Positions 1 to 10,516 of a stretch of DNA of 64,000 nt are shown piece after piece. The translations under genes were made by a program, and so were the position numbers. Origin of the DNA: Harmonia axyridis (lineage: Eukaryota > Arthropoda > Insecta > Coleoptera > Coccinellidae). The stretch covers positions 28,582,001 to 28,646,000 of the forward strand of contig NC_059503.1 in the NCBI RefSeq assembly GCF_914767665.1, in the 5' to 3' direction. The notes under the pieces are model-generated. The model was not told the origin of the DNA. It worked only from the letters and a program-made list of their open reading frames with translations, and did no database searches. Numbering within the stretch: the stretch's first letter is position 1; each line of letters begins with the position of its first letter.

Positions 1-227
1 GGAATTTACTACATGTATTACATTGTAATCAAAAAATTAAAAATATTGCACAACAGTGACATCTGTTACTATACAATCAGACTTTGATAATCGTCTTATT
101 TGTTGTTTTATTGATTAGCAGGTTGCATCGAAATGACAGCTAGTTCTTCAAAAGATCTCTAAATTTTAACCTCAAAAAAGTTCAGTAAAATATTTGAATT
201 CTACCTTGTAAATTTTTAGTATGATGT

Positions 228-3114
228 ATGAAATTAAAAGTAATGGCAAAATTGTTGAGACTGAGAGGAGGAAGACTTTATTCCAAATTGTTATATATAA
301 GCATAATATGCTTAGCTGCATTGATAATGTTCTACATTTTTGAGGTTGAATATGGAATGAAATATTTTCAAAACACTAATTTGATTAGTTTGTTATTGTA
401 GGCTATTTTTCGCGTATTAGCTCCTTCTCCTAAATTTTGCTCAGATAATGACACAATTGATGTCGTATATACCTGGGTCAATGGTTCGGATCCTATTTTC
501 CTGAAAGAACTGAAATTTTTTTTAAAAACGAGGAACATATCAGTAGATGACAAATACTTAAGCCAAAGATTTATAGATAAGAATGAACTACAATTTTCAC
601 TTCGGTAAAATTGATTTGAACATATTAAGATTTCACCTACTTATAGTATTTTTCAGATCTCTCGAAAAATTTGCACCATGGATTAATCATGTTTACATAG
701 TGACCAATGGGCAAATTCCATACTGGCTAAATTTGGATTATCCAAAATTAACGATAATCACACACAAAGAAATTTTTCTCAATCGGGATGATTTACCTAC
801 ATTTTCTAGTCCTGCCATTGAATCTCATTTGCATAGGTATGTGACGTAGAAAATTTTTAAATTTTTTGAAAAGTTTTATTTTAGGATACCAGGTATATCA
901 AAGAGATTTTTATACTTTAATGATGACGTCTTCCTAGGACAACCAATTTTCAAAGAGGATTTTATTTCACAAAATGAAGGTAAAGATCTATTATCATCGA
1001 AAGCTCTATAAAATGATAAGAAATTTCAGGTTACAAATTGTATTTTTCATATTCATTGGGAATGTGCTCACCACAATGTTTTTGGGCATATGTTGCTGAT
1101 GATCAATGTGATGAAGCTTGCAATAATTTTTACTGCCAATATGATGGAGGTGACTGTGAAAATTCATACACTTCATCTAAACAAATACTAGTGGATAAGA
1201 TTAATTCTGTTGTTGAAAAAACAAAAATTGAAAATGACATAATAAATGATCATAAAATGGTCTCTAAGTTTAAATTATCCAAAAAATTCAATGAAACCAA
1301 TAAAAACTATTCAACAGTAGTTGAAGAGTACAATAATAATATAATAGAAAATGATAAAATTAAAAATAAGAGATATAGAAGGAAACAAAGAAAGTTACGT
1401 ACAATGAAAAGTCTTAGGAATAACAGTAAAAATGTTAGTTTTTTTAACAGGACCAGTTTTGCCTATGGTGATTCATTGCAGCATTCCAACAGGTAATGTA
1501 TGTATATAAAGATTGTATCAAGTAGAGAGATTGAGGCTGATCTGATTGTTTTTTATTTTTGTAACTTTATAACTTACCAAACCAAACTTTACTCTTCTTC
1601 AATTAGGTTCAGTTCACATATTTATAATTCAACTATTAGAATATATACTTTCAATTATTGCACTATAAGATGTTGTAGGTTTCACAAAGGTTGATTTAAG
1701 CAAATATTATCTAAAGATGTCAGGTAATATATGTATAGAGCATGATAATCATGCTGATAAGTTAATATTTGAGCTGATCCTTTTTTGAGAAACAGGCTGT
1801 AATAATAGATATTGCATTATGGTGGCTCTTTACTAACGAGAGGTCTAAGGCTGAGCAATTTTTGAAAGAACGCTATAGAGATGTGAGGAATATATGGCAG
1901 GGATCACCAAGTTGTCCAACGGATGATTTAATCAGTGGTTCCAGAATGAAAGACCACATTCTTTTGAGAGATTAATTAATTACAAATTGGCTGAAAACGC
2001 CTTGACAAAACATAATTATATTGAATAATTAACTCATATTTCAATTTCAGATTATTCAATTTGAAATATGGCTTCCTACCCAGATTTGTACCGTCTCACA
2101 CACCTGTGATGGTTGATAGAAATGTTATTGAAGATCTGCAAAAGAAATTTTTCAAAGAGGTAATGGTAACCTCTAAAAATAGATTCAGGAATCACGATGA
2201 CCTACAATTCACGTTTGCTTATTACTATTTCATATATCATGAACGGAACCAATTTAGTGCTGAACAAGTTTTCCAAATGTTTGATACTGACATGTCAGGG
2301 TAGGCCGAAGAGAAATGGTAATAGATAAGTAGTCCTTAACATTGTTCATTTTTAGAACTTGGTCTGATAGAGAAATACGAACTCTTTTGACTCGAGTATA
2401 TCAACTTCCTCTGAGCTATGCGATAGTGGAACATTTTGAGTCAATGCTTTTAAACTGTTCAGAAACCAAAAAGTTTACACAAGTTCAAACTCCTAAGTAT
2501 GAGAGATATTTAGACTCACGTTTGGTAACAAAACTTTAAAACAAATAAATTCAAAATTAACAGGGTCAAATTTTTTAGCCTGTTATAACCCAGGAGTTGA
2601 TACTGAATTGTCCTGAACTTGTCAAGATGATTGAATCTACATTTGGAAATAAAAGAAAATACAAATATAAAATTGTCAGAAACTCTGAAGGACAATATAT
2701 TCACTTCAAACAACTGAATTCTAACTTGACTGATGTTGTAGGTCAGTTAGACGAAATCAGAGGCGATCCAAGGTAAGACAAATTAACACTTTTTTGGAAA
2801 AAATTCGGTATGAACTTTTCAGGAAATTTGTGTGCCTGAATGACAATTTGGATTACACCAAAACAAATGAGAATGAGGTCATAAATTCCCTTCTATATGA
2901 CTTCTATCTGTCTTTTTTTCCCTTTCGAAGCAAATATGAACTGCCCAAAGAATATAGGAATAAATTTCTACACATGAATGATCTGGATGAATGGAAGAAT
3001 CATCATTTAAGGATAAAATGCATTGTCTTTCTTGCTTTATTATTTGTTATTTACATGATAGGGTTTCGTACATGTATAAAAAATATTTGTGGAGTGTTTA
3101 ATCGTTTTTTTTGA
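228..3114 (+). CDS. GNPTAB: N-acetylglucosamine-1-phosphotransferase subunits alpha/beta
   Basis: Transfers GlcNAc-1-phosphate to mannose on lysosomal hydrolases in the Golgi, the first step of the mannose-6-phosphate tag. Exons read: 228-344, 402-604, 657-836, 885-979, 1030-1492, 2051-2299, 2356-2524, 2579-2772, 2823-3114; all junctions are GT-AG, frame is kept, 653 aa. In order: an N-terminal signal-anchor (LLYISIICLAALIMFYIF), Stealth region 1 (DTIDVVYTWVNGSDP), Stealth 2 (APWINHVYIVTNGQIP, then LYFNDDVFLG), one Notch/LNR module (CDEACNNFYCQYDGGDC), a low-complexity basic spacer, Stealth 3 (RFVPSHTPVMVDR, NHDDLQF), an EF-hand-like stretch (FDTDMSGTWSDREI), Stealth 4 (RKFVCLNDNLDY) and a C-terminal membrane helix. 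It is shorter than the vertebrate protein (about 1,250 aa), with a reduced spacer; I see no DMAP-binding domain and only one LNR. Exon 1 is the least certain part: its donor (GAG/GTTGAA) is weak, and another ATG lies at 221 in a different frame. Confidence 0.93.
1493..2050 (+). other. GNPTAB intron 5 with a short unexplained ORF
   Basis: Splicing 1492 to 2051 gives the expected GNPTAB protein, so this is intron. Inside it, after an AG at 1796, an open frame of about 57 codons runs to a stop near 1971 (contains ALWWLFTNERSKAEQFLKER). I do not recognise it. It could be a transposon remnant or an unused cassette exon; it would end the protein if included. Confidence 0.4.
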
Positions 3115-3700
3115 CTGAAAGTATGAAAAATTATGAGATATCTTTATGCCTCTTGTGAAAAAAAATATATATCTGTTCATGCAGCAGTCCAGACCAGTTG
3201 GGAATAGAGTAATATAAGCGTTCTATAGTCCAATCAGCTGTTATGGTACATTTTGTAATGATAAATAAAGCATATGCTTCATCCAATGAACAGGTTACAC
3301 TGATTTGAAGTAATTGTCAGTAGTCCTGATTAATCAGAAGCTTATTTCAGCCATGTGAAAAGTCGGATGTCCTCCTTGTATCTATCCAACGAATGCATAG
3401 TCAGTTGAATATTTTAGACACCAATGTTTAATTGATTATGAGTCATCTAATTAGGAACTACTCTGGACTGCTTGCCCGAACAGACATATCAATTGCAATT
3501 CACGAGTTCATGATAGAAAATGAATTGAAACCTCATTCTCAGTCTCAGAAGACGTTTGCCAAGCAGAACATTGTGATTTGATTCTTTATTACCAACATCA
3601 CTTGCATACACTTTTATCAATCAAAAAACATACATACAGACTCACTACAAACTTGTTAGATGTGTAACATTACAATATAACAAAACTGAATTTCTTTCGG
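3115..3700. other. GNPTAB 3' flank, no gene seen
   Basis: Contains a probable GNPTAB poly(A) signal AATAAA at 3264-3269, about 150 bases after the stop codon. The remainder is AT-rich and shows no open frame, repeat or RNA gene that I recognise. Confidence 0.5.
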
Positions 3701-4247
3701 TGAAGGGTGTTTTAATATTTAATTTTAAACGAAATAAAACACATATAAGTAATGTTGATTCAAAAGATCTCATTAGCGCTCAAAGATGATTTCTGGCAAA
3801 TACCCAGTTTTAGACAATTTTATCAACCATTTGAAGGTTTATATCGCTAATAACGCAGCGAATGTTAACTTCCAAATGGTCCAACGTCTGTTGTTTATTG
3901 GTGAAGGTGAGGACTAGTGACTTCAAATATCCTCAGAGTAATCAATAGGTGCAAGATGGAGAGTACTTCACAGGTCACATGAAATTTTACACTCATTGAA
4001 TGTATCACGCAGTAAGTCGATGTCGTCGCGCGCTGAATGGCATGTTGCGCTATCTTGTTGAAACTTTAAACCAAAGCACGAATTACTGTGCATCAACTCA
4101 TTCAGTTCCTCATGAACTCTACACATTGCTCTGTTCTGATGTAAATCTATCAATGGTGAAATGGCAAAAATTACAAACCACAAATAATACTGTCACTAGA
4201 AAAAGCGTTGCCAATTCGAAAATCAAACGTCTGAAAAACACCCTTCA
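3701..4247 (-). mobile_element. Degenerate mariner-like transposon, internally deleted
   Basis: The ends form a 13-bp terminal inverted repeat: TGAAGGGTGTTTT at 3701 and its reverse complement at 4235-4247. The minus strand between them encodes mariner-type transposase pieces, notably LKFQQDSATCHSARDDIDLLRDTF around 4040-4130, matching the family's block around the second catalytic Asp (FQQDGATCHTAR in intact relatives). Only about 550 bp remain of an element normally near 1.3 kb, with frames broken. It cannot encode a working transposase. Confidence 0.75.
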
Positions 4248-5883
4248 TTTGATATCAGATCCCAAAGTTTCTATCACAGAATATTGCATACAGTTTCATG
4301 TTAATGAATGTACTTAAATCCTCTACAACATTTGATTGCAAAAAAAATTGCTGCAGAATAATAATTTGATCTCAACTATGCAATCAACGCAGATGCTAAC
4401 TAATCAGTTTTTGAATCATGTCAAATCTTAGCTTGATACCGCATTGCTCTGTTAGATTTACGCATGAGTTAACATTTGCGTTGATTAACCTTCAACAAAT
4501 CGGCCGTCACGATTCTTAATCAATCTCAGTTATATTTTTGCAAAATTGTTAATTATAAGTATTGAAATAAAGCGATAACAAGACTCTTCTGTTCTTATTT
4601 TAAAAACAATCACATGATGTGATCGCACCCACTCGAACTCGATCCTCCAATATTGGCTGAACTAGACCTTGTGGTCTATTAATTGTGACTCTCAACTTAG
4701 GAATAATACGTGTGTTCTCCATAATTCGGTAAAGTTAGTACAGGCTTACATAATCAACAGTTTCATCTGAGCGCTCAAGCTACCTGCTACAAGCACAAGG
4801 AACATTCGATTTAAATGTTATTGAACAGGTGTGCAGCTCGTGCACCAGTGCAAGAATTTTTTTAACTATACTGGGTCTCGCGGGAAGAATGCGACAAAAG
4901 GATACCATGAATTAAGGTCATCATGGAGGACTCGTATCAATAGGTTTCATTCGCCTGAGTGCCTCCGTTTGGGTAGGGATGTACAGGGTGATGTTCATCT
5001 TATGAGTGAAATTTCACAGCTCAATAAATCTTGAACTAATCGACCGAATAATTTCAAATTTTGGAGTTTTGTAACCCTTTACCATAGCCTTCCTTCAATA
5101 TTTCTGAAATCGAAAAAATCAGATCCGGACCAGGAAAATTTTATATTTTTTCTATTCTCGTGAATATTTGGATCAACCTGTACGAGAACATTATAATTTT
5201 TTTTCGTTTTCGTAACCAAGAAGAATTAATTCATAATAAAAATTCTAAATCTCCGCTTGGCACCATCATACAAGGTAATCAATAAACATATTCCTTCAAG
5301 AGTGAAATTTCATAGTTCAATAAATCTTGAATTTATCGGTAGAATTATTTTGAATTGCAATCTAATGACGGGCACTTTGAGCGTTTGCGATGAATTTTTC
5401 TTTAAATAGAAATTATACGATCAATTAGAACATCTCTGTTTCATTTAGTTCTATCAGTACCATAATTCCATAAAAATTAAATGTAACTTGGTGAATATTC
5501 TCTTTATAGAACACAAACTGCAGGTTCATACAAATTTGAATCCATGCATACATTTGTGCTACAAAGCTACCCACTTTCCCTATTTAAATTCCTGATGGGG
5601 TTGTAACCCTCTCCAAAGGGTTGCTAGTAGAAACAAGCTTTGTATCCCATGTGTTTTCACAAATTCTGATTCGTTGTTGAGTTATTGAGGGTGGACACTT
5701 TTAAAGGAGACACCCTGTATGAATGAAATAATTTTTAATGGTTATTCACAAATCGAGAAATCAATGTACCAAAACTTTGAACAATATCTCAAATATTATG
5801 CCGAAAGAGAATCAGAAAACGGTATTGGTATCCTGTTATTTTTCAATCAAAAGGCGAAAATCTACAATAAATAGCCCTAATAT
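4248..5883. other. Intergenic, no gene seen; diverged direct repeat
   Basis: No credible coding exon. A stretch of about 55 bp at 5005-5062 (gtgaaatttcacagctcaat...) recurs, diverged, at 5300-5355 (gtgaaatttcatagttcaat...), both followed by AAATCTTGAA and a GGT/CGA-AAT context. This suggests an old repeated element. The motif ACACCCTGTAT at 5709, common at the ends of insect mariner-type repeats, also occurs. Confidence 0.4.
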
Positions 5884-5900
5884 AACCTAACCTAACCTAG
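5884..5900. repeat. Short telomere-like array (AACCT)3
   Basis: Three exact AACCT units followed by AG. CCTAA/TTAGG is the telomere repeat of many insects. A second exact array lies at 44081-44095 and an imperfect one at 20521-20540. Confidence 0.7.
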
Positions 5901-5948
5901 CCCCAAATATTGGTGGGGGAGTCGCAGTTATGGACTTCAAGTTTTTTA

Positions 5949-6957
5949 GCCCCGGTGCACACATCCGATTTTTGTAGTTACGACACCCGTTGCGGTGTCG
6001 TACCTATTCAATGCACACTACATACGACACCGGCGTGGTTGCGGAGTCGGATCAATTCACTAGTTCACACTGCCAGTGTGTGTGTGTGCGATCGGCGCTC
6101 GATATTATTATATAATATAATATATAATTATATATAGTTATATTATAATGGACGACCATCGCAAAAAAATTGTTTTTGCTTACCTTGTTTACAAGAAGTA
6201 TATTTGTAAACAAAACAGGCGTTATTGGGTACACCCCTACACGGACTTGAGACTTCTCAGGGGTAGATTTCATACTTCTTTCGGAGATTTAAGAGAAAAC
6301 CCTGATAAGTTCTATAACTACTACAGAATGTCTGTGAAATCATTTGACGAGCTTGCAGCGAAAATAACACCAAAAATCAGATCTCAAGACACATGGATGA
6401 GACTTTCCATTCCACCATTGGAAATGCTAGCTGTAACTTTGAGGTAAGTGAAGAAGGAAATTATTTTTTTAACTGCATTTATTTATCACAAATATAAACA
6501 TTATTCTTTATAACAAAAATATAATTTTAATAAAAATATTATTATTTACAAAAATAAAACTTAAACTTTGAATATTATTTTTAAGGAAATAAATCTATAC
6601 TCTCATCTTGATCTTGGCTTGTACCATCGTTTGGAGACTTTATATTAACAATGAATCTTCAATGAATAGCTCAATATCCAATTCCCTCTCCGCCATTTTA
6701 TGCGAACTCACGACAAACGTCGTATGTGTGCGCGGGCCAATTTGGAATAGAGTACTGAGAGATCGCATCTACGACTGCGGCATAGTTGCGGCCTAGAGGG
6801 ACATGCTACCAAAAAACGACCGTAGGCTGGCAGTTACGACGTCGCAACAGCACGGCGGGTAGTGTGCATGCTCCCATTTGATTCTTTGTACCACAGGCCG
6901 CAAGTACGACACGACGACGGTGTCGTAACTACAAAAATCGGATGTGTGCACCGGGCC
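5949..6957 (+). mobile_element. PIF/Harbinger transposon, internally deleted
   Basis: The two 39-bp terminal inverted repeats (5949-5987 and 6919-6957) match at 38 of 39 positions and begin G(C/G)CCCGGTGCACACATCC. Flanks are TTA on the left and TAA on the right, compatible with the 3-bp TWA target of the superfamily but not identical to each other. Inside is the first transposase exon (6148-6443, plus) and the first codons of a minus-strand ORF. The DDE catalytic part is missing, so the copy is non-autonomous. Confidence 0.85.
6148..6443 (+). pseudogene. Harbinger transposase, N-terminal exon only
   Basis: Starts at ATG 6148 just inside the left repeat and reads about 98 residues with the family's N-terminal pattern: RRYWVHPYTDLR, RGRFHTSFGDLRENPDKFYNYYRMS, SFDELAAKI and IPPLEMLAVTLR. 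It ends at a good splice donor (GAG/GTAAGTG). The continuation (usually ...TG, then the DDE domain) is absent downstream, so the exon is stranded by an internal deletion. On the minus strand an ORF start at 6696 (MAERELDIELFIEDSLL, then stop) may be the remnant of the accessory DNA-binding protein gene these elements carry; that part is inference. Confidence 0.75.
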
Positions 6958-6960
6958 TAA

Positions 6961-6986
6961 GGCCCGGTGCACACATTAATGTGACC
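6961..6986. mobile_element. Orphan terminal repeat of a second Harbinger-like element
   Basis: Immediately after the right flank TAA of the previous element, GGCCCGGTGCACACAT appears again in the opposite sense and then diverges (TAATGTGACC). This looks like the first bases of a different family member inserted in the same TAA. I found no matching far end downstream. Confidence 0.5.
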
Positions 6987-8264
6987 ATTTCGTACCTTGC
7001 CTGTTCGAAACGCATATTCAGTGTTAGGTGGTTTCATTTTGGAGGGGTCATGAATATTTTTTATTTTGTCTTTATTTCCAGTAGCAATATAAATGTAATA
7101 TCAGAAAAAGCTCCTGTAGATTATAGTAAATTTATATTTAGAATAAATGACAACAGCGCATGCCTGCGCGCATACGCAATATCTATATATTACGCATTAT
7201 TCCTATGAATAATGCGTAGTGAGTAAGAGAAGTCGATGTGAATGAGTACAAGTGTACCTATATATTATCTATTATTGTATATGAAGTGTTTTATTGAATA
7301 TTATATTTGAAGTAAAGGTACAATTTATTCCACGATCCCAACCTTCAGAAAATAGGAGTACATATTTTTAGAAGCGAAAAAATGGTTGTTTAAATGATAA
7401 AAAGGTAAAAATAGAACAACTGTCATCTATAATTTTAAGAAATTGATACATTATTCAATTATCCAGAAGTACAAATATGGTGCAACATTTTCTCGATATA
7501 TTTTTTTTCAAAGAAGATAGCATATACATATGTAATACCGATTTTGGTAGTTGAGTATTGAATATCTGGTACATCTGTAAAATGGCTTGTTCCGTTTGAT
7601 TAAATAAATAAATAAATTCTTCATCAAGGGTACCTCGATTTCTAAAGATGAGTTATGGTTAGCAAAAATTTTCATTAAATATTTACAATTCACCAGGTCA
7701 CAGGCTTTCTCTGCTGAAATATGAAGATAATTTTTAACCATCTATTATTCATTTCACCACATTATTTCCCCTCACAAATAACCATGAAATACTTCTGCTT
7801 ACAATGATCTTACCTACACTTAAGATAACATCTTACCTACTCTTGAAAACGAATGCTCGGCGCAGGGGGCAGCCTTCTCTTTAATCGGGAATATTTTGTT
7901 ACAAACATAGAGATATTATTCCTGTTATTTTCTAATATCTCTATGGTGATTGGTGAACATGTTCTGTGATCCAGAGTTGATGTGTCATATTCATTTTTTG
8001 GTTATTTTTTATCTATTATTCTAATGTTTCTAATTCAGTGATTAAGATTAAGGAAGCAAAATTAATGAGCTAGGAATGTTAATATGAATTATAAACAGAA
8101 GAGCTCAGCCTTATTATATTATTGAATTTTGTGGTTTATGAGTCATATTTCTGACTGTTGCTCTATTAGCAACAGGTATTTCCTTGACAATCAGATGACA
8201 AGTACCATAATTTTTGGTATAAATTACAAAATTTCTCCTGAAAAAGTAGGTTTATAATTTAAAA
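6987..8264. other. Intergenic upstream of zinc-finger gene; two small hairpins
   Basis: No gene supported. Perfect 12-bp stem with a 4-base loop at 7191-7218 (tacgcattattc). A second 13-bp perfect inverted repeat, arms 7906-7918 and 7933-7945 (catagagatatta), lies about 320 bp before the zinc-finger start codon. A minus-strand ORF at 7508-7741 resembles nothing I know. Confidence 0.4.
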
Positions 8265-9714
8265 ATGGATATTAAATACCATTGTATTGAGATAAAAGAA
8301 GAGAAAAAAGATGCTGATTGGTAAGTAAACTACTCCACCAAATTTTCATAAATGATCAATTAATTCTCTTGTTTTCAATATTATTATTTGTTATAGTGAT
8401 AAAACAATCTATAAGGAAGAAATGGACATTTCGGACCAGGACAATACCTTTTCTGAAAACATAGTCAAAAGTGGAATTAATGACCAAAATGATTCACTAA
8501 AAATGTTCTCCACTTTCAAAGTGGAAGAAGCTGAACATAATGAAGTGAATGATAATATTTCTGAATATGTTTCAAATGAACAATTGATTGATACTAAGGA
8601 GTATAGTTTGAGTAAACCCAGTTTGGAAATATCTTCTGGAAATGTAGATTTAAAAGAAAAACAACATGCTTGTCACATATGTGATTTTGCTACAAATCAG
8701 TTATCTTCTCTCAAACGGCATCTTGACTGTGTTCACTTAAAATTAAAGCAATACAAATGTGACCAATGTAATTATGCTGCAACTGAGAAACATAATGTAA
8801 AAACTCATATAGAATCTGTTCATTTGAATTTAAAACAACACAAGTGTCACCTATGTGAGTTTGCTACAAACCTTAAAAAGTACCTTAAATCTCATATCGA
8901 AACTGTTCATTTGAATTTGAGAAAGCACAAGTGTCAACTATGCAATTTCGATACGAATCATAGAAATCTTCTAAGAGGGCACATAGCTTCGGTTCATACT
9001 AAAAATAAACAATATAAGTGTCACTTCTGTGGTTATGAAACAAATCATAAAATTGATCTTGAACGACACCTTGACTCCATACATTTGAAGTTGAAACAAT
9101 ATAAATGTGAATTTTGTGATTATGCAGCAGATCGAAAAGATTGTCTCAAGCGGCACATTAAATGTGTCCACACGGATTGTCAGAAACACAATTGTCACTT
9201 ATGTGAATTTGTAACAACTTTAAAAAGTAATCTCAAAAAACATATTGATTCAGTTCATCTCAAATACAAGCAGCATAAATGTCACATGTGCGATTTTGCA
9301 GCAAGTCAAAAAAATGTTTTGAAATTACATATAAATTCTGTTCATTTGAAACTGAAAGAACACAAGTGTCACTTATGTGATTTTGGTGCAAATCGTAAAG
9401 GTCATCTTAAACATCATATTGAATATGTTCACATGAATTCTAAACTACATGAATGTCATTTGTGCAAATTCACTTCGAACCTCAACAGTAATCTGAAGAG
9501 ACACATAAATACTGTTCATTTGAATGTGAAACAGCATAAGTGCGAGTTATGTGATTTCACAGCAAGTCAGAAAAATAATCTGAAAAGTCATATCGAATCT
9601 GTTCATTTGAATCTAAAGTTAAACAAGTGTCAGTTTTGTGATTATGCTGGGAACCACAAAGGTAATCTCAAAATTCATATAGAAACAATTCATATGAATA
9701 AAAAAAAGACTTAG
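8265..9714 (+). CDS. Poly-C2H2 zinc-finger protein (12 fingers)
   Basis: Two exons, 8265-8320 and 8397-9714, joined by a GTAAGT...TTATAG intron, give about 457 aa. The ATG at 8265 was chosen because the short first exon (MDIKYHCIEIKEEKKDAD) splices in frame upstream of the next Met at 8422 and has the acidic, lysine-rich opening common in insect zinc-finger proteins. Residues 1-120 are acidic and unstructured. Then come twelve fingers of pattern C-x2-C-x12-H-x4-H in register every 29 residues, for example CHICDFATNQLSSLKRHLDC. Linkers are not TGEKP but LxLKQ(H/Y)KC. There is no ZAD, BTB or SCAN domain. Likely a nuclear DNA-binding regulator; the target cannot be read from sequence. A poly(A) signal lies at 9766-9771. 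Confidence 0.88.
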
Positions 9715-9771
9715 AAACATTTGATATTTTTTCATTGTATTAATGTGGGATGCATCAAAAAATTAAATAAA

Positions 9772-10516
9772 ACATTATAAGCTTGAATTAAAGATGACAC
9801 CATTCAACTTTTCAGAGTAAAGAGAATTACTGTTCCAGAAGCTACAATCACTAATTGCAGATACTTGAGGCCACAAAACACATCCTATATCTACTACGTT
9901 CTATAAATCTCAAGGAAGTGTACTTTGTATTTGCCGCAGAGGTTTTCCAAAAGTTCAATATGAGTTTTTATTTTATTAACAGATCCAGATGAGTAATGCT
10001 ACGTTTACAGGCAAAAATTTCTTGAGGCCTGTCTAGCAAATACTCTTAAAAATATGTAATCAAAAAGCAGGTTTAGTGGCCTTAAGTACTGAAGTTGCTT
10101 TAAAATTATAGAGGTCTCACTTTTGCTTAGTAAGAGTTGAAATAAAGAAGTATGGTTTCGTTTCCAAGAACTCTTAGTGCAATTAATTTTGGTTATAAAA
10201 TAAGGTAGAAATATGTTAGTATTTATTGTATTTTTTACATCAATATCTGTAAGTTTAAATGACAATATAAAAAATACATGATACAGAATATTTGCTCAAT
10301 CAGACTTATACACCTGTTATATCTTCCAATATACAGATGAGAAGTATAATGATGTTGCATAACAATCTTCATGTTCCTTCTCCACTACATATCAGCAAGT
10401 TATGAATATACAGAGGAGACATCAACACCATTTTTAAAAATTTCTTTAAGATGTAACCCTTAAGAGAGAAATGTGAGTTGTATATTCTATACCTTTCATT
10501 ATTGTGTTTGATTTTA
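9772..10516. other. 3' flanks of two convergent genes, no gene seen
   Basis: Lies between the ends of the zinc-finger gene (plus) and eIF2B-beta (minus). A minus-strand AATAAA (TTTATT at 10222-10227) could end the eIF2B transcript. Open frames here are short and unrelated to known families. Confidence 0.45.

Noticed and set aside
4831..5034. 67-codon plus-strand ORF
   Set aside because: Overlaps a repeated non-coding segment and has no recognisable domain.
7508..7741. 77-codon minus-strand ORF
   Set aside because: No known motif, AT-driven composition, no splice or promoter support.
10369..10450. SPLYIHNLL as an alternative last exon of eIF2B2
   Set aside because: It resembles the PSYIYRLM end only by chance; no acceptor gives the right phase, while 10517-10589 fits exactly.
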